A stretch of DNA of 64,000 bases, from NCBI RefSeq assembly GCF_000765675.1, contig NZ_JRPA02000009.1, forward strand, positions 33,863-97,862, given 5' to 3'. The notes under the pieces were generated by a model, which searched no databases, had not been told where the DNA came from, and was given only the letters and a program-made list of their open reading frames with translations. How positions within the stretch are numbered: position 1 is the first letter of the stretch; each line of letters begins with the position of its first letter. The stretch comes from Helicobacter sp. MIT 05-5294 (lineage in GTDB: Bacteria; Campylobacterota; Campylobacteria; Campylobacterales; Helicobacteraceae). The translations under genes were made by a program, and so were the position numbers. This document shows, in pieces, positions 56,313 through 64,000 of the stretch.

Positions 56313-59300
56313 ATGCCAAAACGAAATGATATTCAAACGATTCTTTTGATTGGTTCAGGACCAATCGTGATTGGACAAGCGTGTGAGTTTGACTATTCTG
56401 GCACACAAGCCGCAAAAACGCTTAAAGAGTTGGGTTATAAAGTTGTTTTGATTAACTCTAATCCAGCGACGATTATGACAGACCCGGAGTTTGCCGACCG
56501 CACTTATATTGAACCCATTACAGAAGAATTGGTTGCCGATATTATCCAAAAAGAAAAAGTTGATGCAATTTTGCCTACAATGGGAGGACAAACTGCGCTC
56601 AATATCGCAATGACAATGTTTGAAAAAGGTATGCTAAAAGGTGTGCAATTCCTCGGGGCGAAGCCAGAAGCGATTAAAAAAGGCGAAGATAGACAGGCTT
56701 TCAAAGAGGCAATGTTAAAAATCGGTATGGATTTGCCGAAATCTCGCTATGCTTATACTTTAGATGAGGCGTTAGAGGCGGCAAAAGAGATTGGATTCCC
56801 TTTGATTATCCGCGCAAGTTACACTCTAGCAGGTGGGGGAAGTGGTGTTGCGTATAATATTGATGAGTTTAAGAATCTCGCCCAAAATGGTTTAGAGATT
56901 AGCCCAATAGGCGAAATTTTGATTGAAGAATCCTTGCTTGGTTGGAAAGAATTTGAAATGGAGGTGATTCGCGATAGCGCGGATAACTGCATTATTGTTT
57001 GCAGCATTGAAAATTTAGACCCAATGGGTGTGCATACGGGGGATTCCATCACGATTGCACCAGCACTCACACTCACAGATAAAGAATACCAACGAATGCG
57101 TGATGCTTCTTTCGCGATTTTGCGCGAGATTGGGGTGGATACGGGCGGAAGCAATGTGCAGTTTGCGATTAATCCAACCACAGGCAGAATGACCGTGATT
57201 GAAATGAATCCCCGCGTTTCCCGCTCTTCTGCACTTGCTTCTAAAGCAACAGGCTATCCGATTGCCAAAGTCGCTACCTTACTTGCGGTGGGCTTTACTT
57301 TAGATGAAATCAAAAACGATATTACAGGAACTCCTGCGAGTTTTGAACCTAGCATTGATTATATTGTAACTAAAATCCCTCGCTTTACTTTCGAAAAATT
57401 CCCTCAAGCGGATTCCACGCTAACAACTTCAATGAAATCTATCGGTGAAGTGATGGCGATTGGCACGACTTTCAAAGAATCTTTACAAAAAGCACTCAAT
57501 AGCCTAGAGACAGGAATTTTTGGTTTCACTCCTATCAGTAGTGATTTAAGCGAGATTCAACGCGAAGTGCGTCGTCCCAATGCGGAGCGTTTGCTTTATG
57601 TCGCCGATGCGTTTCGCTGTGGAACAAGTGTAGAGGAAGTGCAAAAATGGTGCAAAATTGATTTTTACTTCCTTAATGAAATTGCGCAAATTATTGCGCT
57701 AGAGAAGCAAATCACTTTTGAAAAATTAAATGACGCAGAGTTTTTGCGATTGGTCAAAAGAAGCGGTTTTAGTGATAGAATGCTTGCCTTTTTGATTAAT
57801 AAAAGCGAATCTTTAGAATTGCGCGAGGAAGATATTTATGCTTTGCGTCAAAAGGCAAATATCACGCTAGAATATAATGAAGTAGATACTTGCGCGGCGG
57901 AGTTTGCGACAAAAACGGCGTATTTGTATTCTGTGATTCCTTTTGAAAAAGCAAATGAAGAATCCCAAAATACTCCACAATCTAGCAAGAAAAAAGTGCT
58001 AATCATCGGTGGGGGACCTAATCGTATCGGGCAGGGAATAGAGTTTGATTATGCTTGTGTGCATGCAAGTTTTGCATTGCGTGATATGGGCTATACAAGC
58101 ATTATGTATAATTGCAATCCAGAAACCGTCAGCACAGATTATGACACGAGCGATGTGCTGTATTTTGAGCCCATTACTTTTGAACATGTGCGAAGCGTGA
58201 TTGAGCGGGAAAAACCTGATGGAATCATCGTGCATTTTGGAGGGCAAACGCCTTTGAAACTCGCTAAAAAGCTTACCAAAATCGGCGCGAAGATTATCGG
58301 GACGAGTGCGAGAACGATTGATATTGCAGAAGATAGAGAGAAGTTTGCAAAATTTGTAGAAGAAAATGGATTGATTCAGCCCCAAAATGGCACAGCTTAT
58401 ACCAAAGAAGAAGCGATAACAATCGCCCAAAATATCGGTTTCCCTGTGCTTGTGCGTCCAAGCTATGTTTTGGGTGGTCGTTCTATGCGGATTGTTTATA
58501 ATGTGGGTGAATTGCAGAATTATATGAGTGAAGCGATAAGTGTGAGCGAGGATAGTCCGGTGCTGATTGACAAATTCCTAAATAATGCCATTGAATTAGA
58601 TGTGGATATTATTTGTGATGGCAAGGAAGTCTATATCGCAGGGATTATGCAGCATATTGAAGAGGCGGGAATCCATAGTGGCGATTCTGCTTGTTCTTTG
58701 CCTACGATTAGTTTATCCAAAGAACGCATTAAAGAAGTAGAAGAAACGACAGCAAAAATCGCTAGGAATCTCGGGGTTGTTGGTTTAATGAATACGCAAT
58801 ACGCAATCTTTGAAAATACGCTTTATCTTATTGAAGTCAATCCTCGCGCTTCACGCACCGTTCCTTTTGTTAGCAAGGCAACAGGGATTCCACTTGCCAA
58901 AGTCGCAACCGATGTAATGATTAATGGTGACTTAAAATCCGCACTCAAACGATATGACAGATTCCAAAAAACAGAATTTAAAGAGGGGCTTTATAAGCCA
59001 AAAGATTCCAAACATATTGCGGTCAAAGAATCCGTCTTTCCATTTAACAAGCTCAATGGCGCGGTAATGGTGCTAGGTCCTGAAATGCGTTCTACAGGCG
59101 AAGTTATGGGGATTAGCGAGAGTTTTGGGCTAAGCTTTGCTAAAAGTCAGCTTGCTTGTAAAAACTCACTTCCAACGCAAGGAAAAGTCTTCATCTCATT
59201 AAGGACTTTGGATAAACCCCAAGCGATTCCTTTGGCGAAAGATTTGCTAAGCTTTGGCTTTCATCTTTGTGCAACAAAAGGCACAGCAGAGATTCTACAA

Positions 59301-59576
59301 AACGCAGGAATCCCGTGCGAGGAGGCATTAAAGATTAGTGAGGGGCGTCCAAATATCGGGGATATGCTTGCTAATAGAGAGATTGCTTTGGCGATTAATA
59401 CAAGTGATGAGGCTTCTAGCAAAGATGATACCGATAAGATTCGCACACAAGTTTTGCGTCATAATGTGCCTTATTTTACTACGATTGAAGCGGCGCGTGT
59501 CGCAGTGTGTGCGATTGCTGAATTAAAATCTTATAGCCCTAATGTTGCTAAGGCGATTCAGGATTATTTAGCTTAA
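56313..59576 (+). CDS. carB: Carbamoyl-phosphate synthase large subunit
   Basis: The 1087-residue protein has two ATP-grasp halves. The first begins [20 protein letters not shown] with GGQTALNIA and [12 protein letters not shown]; the second begins [20 protein letters not shown] with [13 protein letters not shown] and [14 protein letters not shown]-terminal MGS-like regulatory domain ([19 protein letters not shown]) ends it. It makes carbamoyl phosphate for arginine and pyrimidines with CarA. The length matches the family. Confidence 0.97.
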   Translation: MPKRNDIQTILLIGSGPIVIGQACEFDYSGTQAAKTLKELGYKVVLINSNPATIMTDPEFADRTYIEPITEELVADIIQKEKVDAILPTMGGQTALNIAMTMFEKGMLKGVQFLGAKPEAIKKGEDRQAFKEAMLKIGMDLPKSRYAYTLDEALEAAKEIGFPLIIRASYTLAGGGSGVAYNIDEFKNLAQNGLEISPIGEILIEESLLGWKEFEMEVIRDSADNCIIVCSIENLDPMGVHTGDSITIAPALTLTDKEYQRMRDASFAILREIGVDTGGSNVQFAINPTTGRMTVIEMNPRVSRSSALASKATGYPIAKVATLLAVGFTLDEIKNDITGTPASFEPSIDYIVTKIPRFTFEKFPQADSTLTTSMKSIGEVMAIGTTFKESLQKALNSLETGIFGFTPISSDLSEIQREVRRPNAERLLYVADAFRCGTSVEEVQKWCKIDFYFLNEIAQIIALEKQITFEKLNDAEFLRLVKRSGFSDRMLAFLINKSESLELREEDIYALRQKANITLEYNEVDTCAAEFATKTAYLYSVIPFEKANEESQNTPQSSKKKVLIIGGGPNRIGQGIEFDYACVHASFALRDMGYTSIMYNCNPETVSTDYDTSDVLYFEPITFEHVRSVIEREKPDGIIVHFGGQTPLKLAKKLTKIGAKIIGTSARTIDIAEDREKFAKFVEENGLIQPQNGTAYTKEEAITIAQNIGFPVLVRPSYVLGGRSMRIVYNVGELQNYMSEAISVSEDSPVLIDKFLNNAIELDVDIICDGKEVYIAGIMQHIEEAGIHSGDSACSLPTISLSKERIKEVEETTAKIARNLGVVGLMNTQYAIFENTLYLIEVNPRASRTVPFVSKATGIPLAKVATDVMINGDLKSALKRYDRFQKTEFKEGLYKPKDSKHIAVKESVFPFNKLNGAVMVLGPEMRSTGEVMGISESFGLSFAKSQLACKNSLPTQGKVFISLRTLDKPQAIPLAKDLLSFGFHLCATKGTAEILQNAGIPCEEALKISEGRPNIGDMLANREIALAINTSDEASSKDDTDKIRTQVLRHNVPYFTTIEAARVAVCAIAELKSYSPNVAKAIQDYLA

Positions 59577-60124
59577 TGAGAGAGGAATCGCAAAAGGAGC
59601 AATTTAGCAAGGAGTGGTGGGTAGCGCATACGCCTGTATTTTTGGCTCAAAGCGATACAACGGCGGGATTTTTGTGCGCAGATTTTACAAAACTCAATGC
59701 TATTAAAGGGCGCGCCAAGCTCCAAAATGTGCTTTTAACACTAGATTCTTTGGAGAAACTCAAAAATCTCGTGCGTCCTCCTGCAAAATACAAAAACAAA
59801 ATCCGCAAAAGTACAAAAAACACCTTTATTTACAGAGGAAAACACGCATTAATGCTTGAAAATCCTTGCAATGCCAATCTTGCGATTCGTGTGGTGCGCA
59901 AAGGAAATGTTGGCAAAGAATCGCAAGAGGCTTCCCATAGTGATTTTCTGCAGTTTTTTCCTTATTTGTTTTCAAGTTCTGCAAACGCGCACAAATGTAA
60001 ATTTGATTTGGATTTCGCGTGTGGCAATGCAGATATTATTGTGCTAGATAAACGCGGTTTGCAAGAATCCAATCCCTCCAAAATCTATAAAGTCTCTAAT
60101 GTTAATCTCAAATGTGTAAGGTGA
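59576..60124 (+). CDS. Sua5/YciO/YrdC-like protein
   Basis: The 182-residue product starts in TAATG overlap with the carB stop. The segment FLAQSDTTAGFLCADFTKLN and the following KGRAKLQN match the N-terminal YrdC-type substrate loop (SDTV/TxGL then K-R). NPCNANLAIRVV and LFSSSANAHK fit later strands. The family helps make threonylcarbamoyl-AMP for tRNA t6A or has a related nucleotide role; this short divergent form is more likely a paralogue. The position after carB is the one remembered for HP0918. Confidence 0.7.
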   Translation: MREESQKEQFSKEWWVAHTPVFLAQSDTTAGFLCADFTKLNAIKGRAKLQNVLLTLDSLEKLKNLVRPPAKYKNKIRKSTKNTFIYRGKHALMLENPCNANLAIRVVRKGNVGKESQEASHSDFLQFFPYLFSSSANAHKCKFDLDFACGNADIIVLDKRGLQESNPSKIYKVSNVNLKCVR

Positions 60125-60128
60125 GTGA

Positions 60129-60584
60129 ATGAAAGTTGCGTCTTCAATGATTGTTAGTTTTATGCTTGTTTTTTTGCTGTTTGCTGTTTTTTGGGCGACA
60201 ATTTTTAGCGGATATATCCAATATTATGGTATTAGCGTTTTTTTTAATCCATTTTTTTTTAATGTTTTTAACCCCATTGCGTTTTTGCTGTTGGTTGCCA
60301 TCTTTGGAATTGGGTTTGCGATTCCATTTGTGGAGAAGATTTTTAAGATTCTTTTTGTGGTTTTATTAGGCAGTGCGGTTTTGTTGTTTTTCCCAAGTTT
60401 AGGAAAAGCAGCAGGAGAGATTTTTTTGGCAAAGGATTATACTTTAAGTATTGCTGGAGAAATGCAGAGTATTCGCGGATTATATGAAGATGCGCGTTAT
60501 ATTGTTTATTTAAGTGAGGATTCAGAAGACTTTGAAACGCGCAAAAGGAATCTCGTTTATTATGAGAAACCTAATGCAGAATAA
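60129..60584 (+). CDS. Small membrane protein of unknown function
   Basis: The 151-residue product has three or four hydrophobic segments in the first 90 residues ([53 protein letters not shown]), then a helix and a charged tail. It starts four bases after the Sua5-like stop. Two T-tracts of eight and nine bases (about 60238-60260) lie in the frame and could slip. Its last 14 bases overlap the metA end on the other strand. Confidence 0.65.
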   Translation: MKVASSMIVSFMLVFLLFAVFWATIFSGYIQYYGISVFFNPFFFNVFNPIAFLLLVAIFGIGFAIPFVEKIFKILFVVLLGSAVLLFFPSLGKAAGEIFLAKDYTLSIAGEMQSIRGLYEDARYIVYLSEDSEDFETRKRNLVYYEKPNAE

Positions 60585-61458
60585 AAGGCGTGTCTTGATA
60601 AACAGAGAAGTTTAGCCAATTTGCAAAAAGCATACTAGCACTTGAACGCCAAATAAACATTGGATTTTGATTTTCATTATAATAATGATAGGGTGGGGCG
60701 ATTTCTAGCCCTTGATTTAAATCACGCTTATATTCCAAGTCTAGCGTTTCTTTGGAATATTCAGGGTGTCCTAAGATGAAAAAGTCTTTTTCGTCCTTTA
60801 ATGCCGCGATTCCGCTTAATTCACCTTCAAGTAGAATTTTTAGATTTTTGTTGTTTCTGACTTGCGATTCGTTGATTCCAGAATGCCTTGAATGTGGAAT
60901 CTTAACGATTTCATCTAAGCCATTGAGCAACAAATCCTTTTCTACCCAAAAATGTTCAAAAACGCCAAAGAGTTTGGAATCCAAAGGAATCTTTTGGATA
61001 TTGTGGAAATAATGCAGTCCTGCCATTGCTCCCCAACAAAGATACAACGAGCTTGTGCAATTTGTTTTTAGGAAGTCCATAATGCGCGTAAATTCTCCCC
61101 AATATTTCACTTCTTCAAAGTCTAAATGCTCTATGGGCGCACCTGTAACAATCGCACCATCAAATTTGCGATTCTTGATGTTTTCAAAATTAACATAGAA
61201 TCTATCAAGATGAGATTTTGGCGTGTTTTTCCCTATGTAACTTGCCGTAGAAAGCAGAGTGATATTCACTTGCAAAGGGGAGTTTGCAAGGAGGGATAGA
61301 ATCTGATTTTCTGTTTCTATTTTTGTCGGCATAAGGTTGAAAATCAAGACTTCCAAAGTGCGAATATCTTGGGATTTCGCGCGATTATATCCCATAATAA
61401 ACGCATTTTGCTTCAAAAACGAAAAGGCTGGAATATCCTCTGGAATGATTAATGGCAT
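60571..61458 (-). CDS. metA: Homoserine O-acyltransferase (MetA)
   Basis: I start at the ATG at 61458 ([25 protein letters not shown] upstream, nine bases after metY), giving 295 residues; an upstream frame to 61545 runs into metY. It has [19 protein letters not shown], the [16 protein letters not shown] segment, the nucleophile Cys in [10 protein letters not shown] and the FILGHPEYS histidine. The enzyme activates homoserine with acetyl- or succinyl-CoA for methionine synthesis, feeding the sulfhydrylase encoded upstream. Confidence 0.92.
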   Translation of the reverse strand: MPLIIPEDIPAFSFLKQNAFIMGYNRAKSQDIRTLEVLIFNLMPTKIETENQILSLLANSPLQVNITLLSTASYIGKNTPKSHLDRFYVNFENIKNRKFDGAIVTGAPIEHLDFEEVKYWGEFTRIMDFLKTNCTSSLYLCWGAMAGLHYFHNIQKIPLDSKLFGVFEHFWVEKDLLLNGLDEIVKIPHSRHSGINESQVRNNKNLKILLEGELSGIAALKDEKDFFILGHPEYSKETLDLEYKRDLNQGLEIAPPYHYYNENQNPMFIWRSSASMLFANWLNFSVYQDTPFILH

Positions 61459-61466
61459 AGGAATCC

Positions 61467-62765
61467 TTATTTTTCTAATGCCTGTTTTAAGTCTGCAATC
61501 AGGTCTTGCGGGGATTCCAAACCAATACTTAAACGAATCGTGCAAGGCGTGATACCTGCGGATTTTAGCTCGGATTCGTTAAGCTGTGAATGGGTTGTGG
61601 AAGCTGGGTGAATCACGAGGGATTTAGAATCGCCAATGTTTGCTACAATCGCGAAAATTTCTAGCGCATTGCAGACTTTTTTTGCTTCTTCAAAGCTAGA
61701 GACTTCAAAGCTTAGAAGTCCGCTTGATTGCGAATCTTTAAAGTATTTTTTAAGCAACGCATTGTAGGGGTTGTCGGATAGGGCGGGGTAGAAAACGCCC
61801 TTGACTTTTGGGTGATTTTGCAAGAATTTTGCTACTTCTAATGCGTTTTGGCTGTGCTTTTTGATACGCAATTCTAAGGTTTCTAAACCTTGTAGGATAA
61901 TCCAAGCGTTTTGCGGAGAGATGGTCGCGCCGATGTTTCTTAGCCATTCTGTGATGAGGCGGATTCCAAAAATAGGCAAAGCCTCTGCAAGGGAAGCATA
62001 CACAAGTCCGTGATAACTTTCATCTGGGGTATTAAAAGCAGGGTAGCGGGGATTTTTTACGAGCAATTCATTTAATCCTTTGCGTTCAATCACTGCCCCA
62101 CCGAGTGCGCTTCCTTGCCCATTAACATATTTGCTTAAGCTATATACGCAAACATCTACGCCAAAATCAAAAGGTCTGTGCAAAAATGCAGTGGCGACGG
62201 TGTTATCACAAATCGTTACGATTCCGTGCTTTTGTGCGATTTTGACGATTTTTTCCACATCAGCAATCGCGATTTGCGGATTGGAGAGGCTCTCAAAGAA
62301 AATCACCTTAGTTTTTTCATCAATTGCGGATTCCAAAGTTCCCTCAATATCGTCAATATCAAAGACTTTGGAATGAATGCCAAATCGCTTAAGCGTGTGC
62401 ACGATAAGGGTTTGTGTGCCACCATAGATTTTGTTAGAATACACAATACTATCTCCATTTTGTGCGAGATTTGCTAATGCGTAAAAAATCGCAGAAGTTC
62501 CACTAGCTGTGGCGACGCCAAAAGCACCACCCTCAACTGCGGCGAGGCGGTCGCCTAGGATTCTAAAGGTAGGATTAGTAAGTCTAGAGTAAATATTGCC
62601 AAGCTCTTGCAGACCAAATCTCGCGGCTGCTTGTTCTAAAGTCTCAAAACTATATGCTGTGTTTTGATAAATCGGTACACTTAGAGTGCGCTCCGAATCG
62701 TAAGTGTAACCTGCGTGTAAAGCGAGGGTTTCTTGTGTGTAGTTATTGTGGGCTAAATTTGCCAT
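61467..62765 (-). CDS. metY: O-acetylhomoserine sulfhydrylase (MetY-like)
   Basis: The 432-residue PLP enzyme of the Cys/Met family has [18 protein letters not shown], the YSRLTNPT segment, [32 protein letters not shown] and the PLP-lysine in [17 protein letters not shown]. MetY makes homocysteine from acetylhomoserine and sulfide; MetZ on succinylhomoserine is an alternative. It lies nine bases upstream of metA in one operon. The 216-base upstream gap is very AT-rich and shows no riboswitch that I can recognise. Confidence 0.92.
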   Translation of the reverse strand: MANLAHNNYTQETLALHAGYTYDSERTLSVPIYQNTAYSFETLEQAAARFGLQELGNIYSRLTNPTFRILGDRLAAVEGGAFGVATASGTSAIFYALANLAQNGDSIVYSNKIYGGTQTLIVHTLKRFGIHSKVFDIDDIEGTLESAIDEKTKVIFFESLSNPQIAIADVEKIVKIAQKHGIVTICDNTVATAFLHRPFDFGVDVCVYSLSKYVNGQGSALGGAVIERKGLNELLVKNPRYPAFNTPDESYHGLVYASLAEALPIFGIRLITEWLRNIGATISPQNAWIILQGLETLELRIKKHSQNALEVAKFLQNHPKVKGVFYPALSDNPYNALLKKYFKDSQSSGLLSFEVSSFEEAKKVCNALEIFAIVANIGDSKSLVIHPASTTHSQLNESELKSAGITPCTIRLSIGLESPQDLIADLKQALEK

Positions 62766-62981
62766 TTTGTTTTCCTTTTGTAAAAATTTATGAAATTATA
62801 GCATAAAATTTAAAAAATACAATATGTATTTAAAAATTTATTAAAAAATTTTATTTTTTTACAAATAAGTGTGGAATCGCCTTTTAAAAATAAGATTTTA
62901 GATTCAAGGCGTTTTAAATGAGTTTGCTTTGTTTTATTGGCGTTTTCTTTTAAGGGATTATGGGATTAGAGTGCGTTACAA

Positions 62982-63380
62982 TTATTTACAATCCTTACAA
63001 TACTTCTTTACTATGCGTTCAATTTCGGCTTGGTAGTCTTTAGATTCATACATTCTCAAACACGAAAAAAAATATACGGGCTCATTTGGTTTTGGGTTCT
63101 CTTCATTTGGTTTAACATACACAAGATGATTGTTAATATATTGCACAATGTATTCTACAAGTTCCTCGTAACTATTATATCCTGCAATCATATTTTCAAA
63201 ATAGATATTTAATGATGCTTTTATGTCATTAGAAGGCTCTGTTTGATGAAAATTAGCAAGACAATATGCTAATCCATATTCGCGCATATATTGTTTCTCA
63301 TTGCGCTTATCTGCCGCAAAGATAAATGAATATGGCAAGAACATTAATAATATAAATAGTATTGCGCTACTCTTTAGCAT
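62982..63380 (-). CDS. Tai4-like type VI amidase immunity protein
   Basis: I start at the ATG at 63378-63380, which gives a signal peptide (MLKSSAILFILLMFLPYSFI then FAADK) and a 132-residue product; an upstream TTG is possible. The mature part fits the Tai4 pattern: REYGLAYCLANFH, a long helical middle (YEELVEYIVQYINN) and FFSCLRMYESKDYQAEIERI. Tai4 proteins reside in the periplasm and block the Tae4 amidase. It starts one base after the effector stop, as expected for an effector/immunity pair. Confidence 0.7.
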   Translation of the reverse strand: MLKSSAILFILLMFLPYSFIFAADKRNEKQYMREYGLAYCLANFHQTEPSNDIKASLNIYFENMIAGYNSYEELVEYIVQYINNHLVYVKPNEENPKPNEPVYFFSCLRMYESKDYQAEIERIVKKYCKDCK

Positions 63381-63381
63381 T

Positions 63382-64000
63382 TTACAATTCCCAAAAATAA
63401 AGCTCTTTGACAATGCAATTCGATTGTATTAAATAATTGGAATTATCCAAAAATTCTTTTTCTTCCCCATCCCATAGTGTAATATGTCCTGTGGCATTGC
63501 TCCAACCGCTAATCATCATTGCTACTACTCCATTTTTATTGAATTTTGAAAATTCATTATTATAAAAATTGATATTATCTTGTTCTGTTTGCATTATCTT
63601 AGGGTTGTAGGGTTCATCAGCATCCCCCCAAACCTCTTTTAATTGGAAAAATTGTATTAATGTTTTAACTTTTATAATATAATTGTGTCCATCATCACCC
63701 AATGCAATAGAATTATCCTCAATTCCTTGTGGTTGTTTTTCTACTTTTCTTGAAAGATATTGTTCAATAAACATTTGGCTTTCATTTAAAGCATAGCTTA
63801 TCTGTAAAGCACAAGAATTTTGATAACCACTAAGCCCACTTTGATGTGCTTTCAAAAGGGCTTTTGATACCATTGCATACCTTGTTGCAATATTTTTAGA
63901 GTTTATCTCCCTATATGCCTTACTTACATTACTCCAACTTGGTCTTTTACACTTTATACTTGCACTTGCAGTGCCACAAGTAGCTCTCCATTCTGTCATT
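63382..64000 (-). CDS. Tae4-like type VI secretion amidase effector (reaches window edge)
   Basis: The frame runs from the stop at 63382 to the window edge, 206 codons, with an ATG at 63997-63999 that may not be the true start. Tae4 markers are KRPSWSNVSKAYREINSK, the catalytic Cys segment GYQNSCALQISYALN and the catalytic His in ATGHITLWDGEE. Tae4 cleaves the D-Glu-mDAP bond of peptidoglycan after delivery by a type VI secretion system. About 20 residues precede the usual Tae4 start, so an N-terminal extension or fusion may continue outside. Confidence 0.75.
   Translation of the reverse strand, partial: MTEWRATCGTASASIKCKRPSWSNVSKAYREINSKNIATRYAMVSKALLKAHQSGLSGYQNSCALQISYALNESQMFIEQYLSRKVEKQPQGIEDNSIALGDDGHNYIIKVKTLIQFFQLKEVWGDADEPYNPKIMQTEQDNINFYNNEFSKFNKNGVVAMMISGWSNATGHITLWDGEEKEFLDNSNYLIQSNCIVKELYFWEL

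Noticed and set aside
62766..62981. SAM riboswitch upstream of metY
   Set aside because: The region is almost pure A/T and I could not build a SAM aptamer or a terminator hairpin in it.

Overview
The window reads as chromosome of a Helicobacter-like member of the Campylobacterota. The base composition is AT-rich (I estimate 37-40% G+C by eye). Several blocks keep an order I remember from H. pylori: pyrH-rpoZ-spoT-tyrS-fabX-amiA (960-7644), nucT / poly-E-rich protein / gmk (53046-56244) and carB followed by a Sua5-like gene (56313-60124). All assignments come from reading motifs in the sequence; no database search was run.

Layout. 1-9715: partial NAD(P)H-hydrate epimerase, a lipoprotein, the pyrH to amiA run, a polytopic membrane protein and an orphan tryptophan synthase beta chain. 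9716-12089: a repeat-rich gap, two broken paralogous mini-membrane proteins on either side of a DUF805 gene, a lipoprotein, and an Xre-type regulator behind three copies of an AACTTAT box. 12147-18908: zinc-binding protein, tRNA-Arg(UCG), LOG-family protein, rarA, gatA, guaB and two unknowns. 18944-20627: a DpnII/MboI-type restriction-modification pair. 20708-33251: ilvD, a P-loop NTPase gene switched off by an (AG)10 tract, a CcoI-type copper ATPase, a purine permease, an aminotransferase, a RodZ-like protein, rlmB, rsmI, rpmE and hisS. 33396-37198: four exported or low-complexity proteins, two with EF-hand-like loops. 37272-39666: sodB and an enlarged carboxynorspermidine-dehydrogenase-like enzyme. 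39723-47710: an AT-rich defence island. 47730-53582: DNA glycosylase, cysS, a heavy-metal-type membrane protein, a PilM/N/O-like trio and nucT. 53684-62765: poly-acidic protein, gmk, carB, Sua5-like protein, metA and metY. 62982-64000: a type VI secretion amidase effector/immunity pair (Tae4/Tai4-like), the effector cut by the window edge.

The island at 39.7-47.7 kb is the most interesting part. It contains a frameshifted Mrr-like nuclease and a two-gene unit that looks like Kiwa (four-helix membrane protein plus a cytosolic partner). These are followed by a tightly coupled operon: RhuM-family protein, a methylase-less type III Res-like helicase-nuclease, a TcmP-like protein and a three-cysteine (Gp37/Gp68, DUF5131) protein. 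I do not know this four-gene combination as a described system.

The restriction pair appears to have shaped the chromosome. I could find only 16 GATC sites in 64 kb, where roughly 200 would be expected from composition, and three of those lie inside the methylase gene itself.
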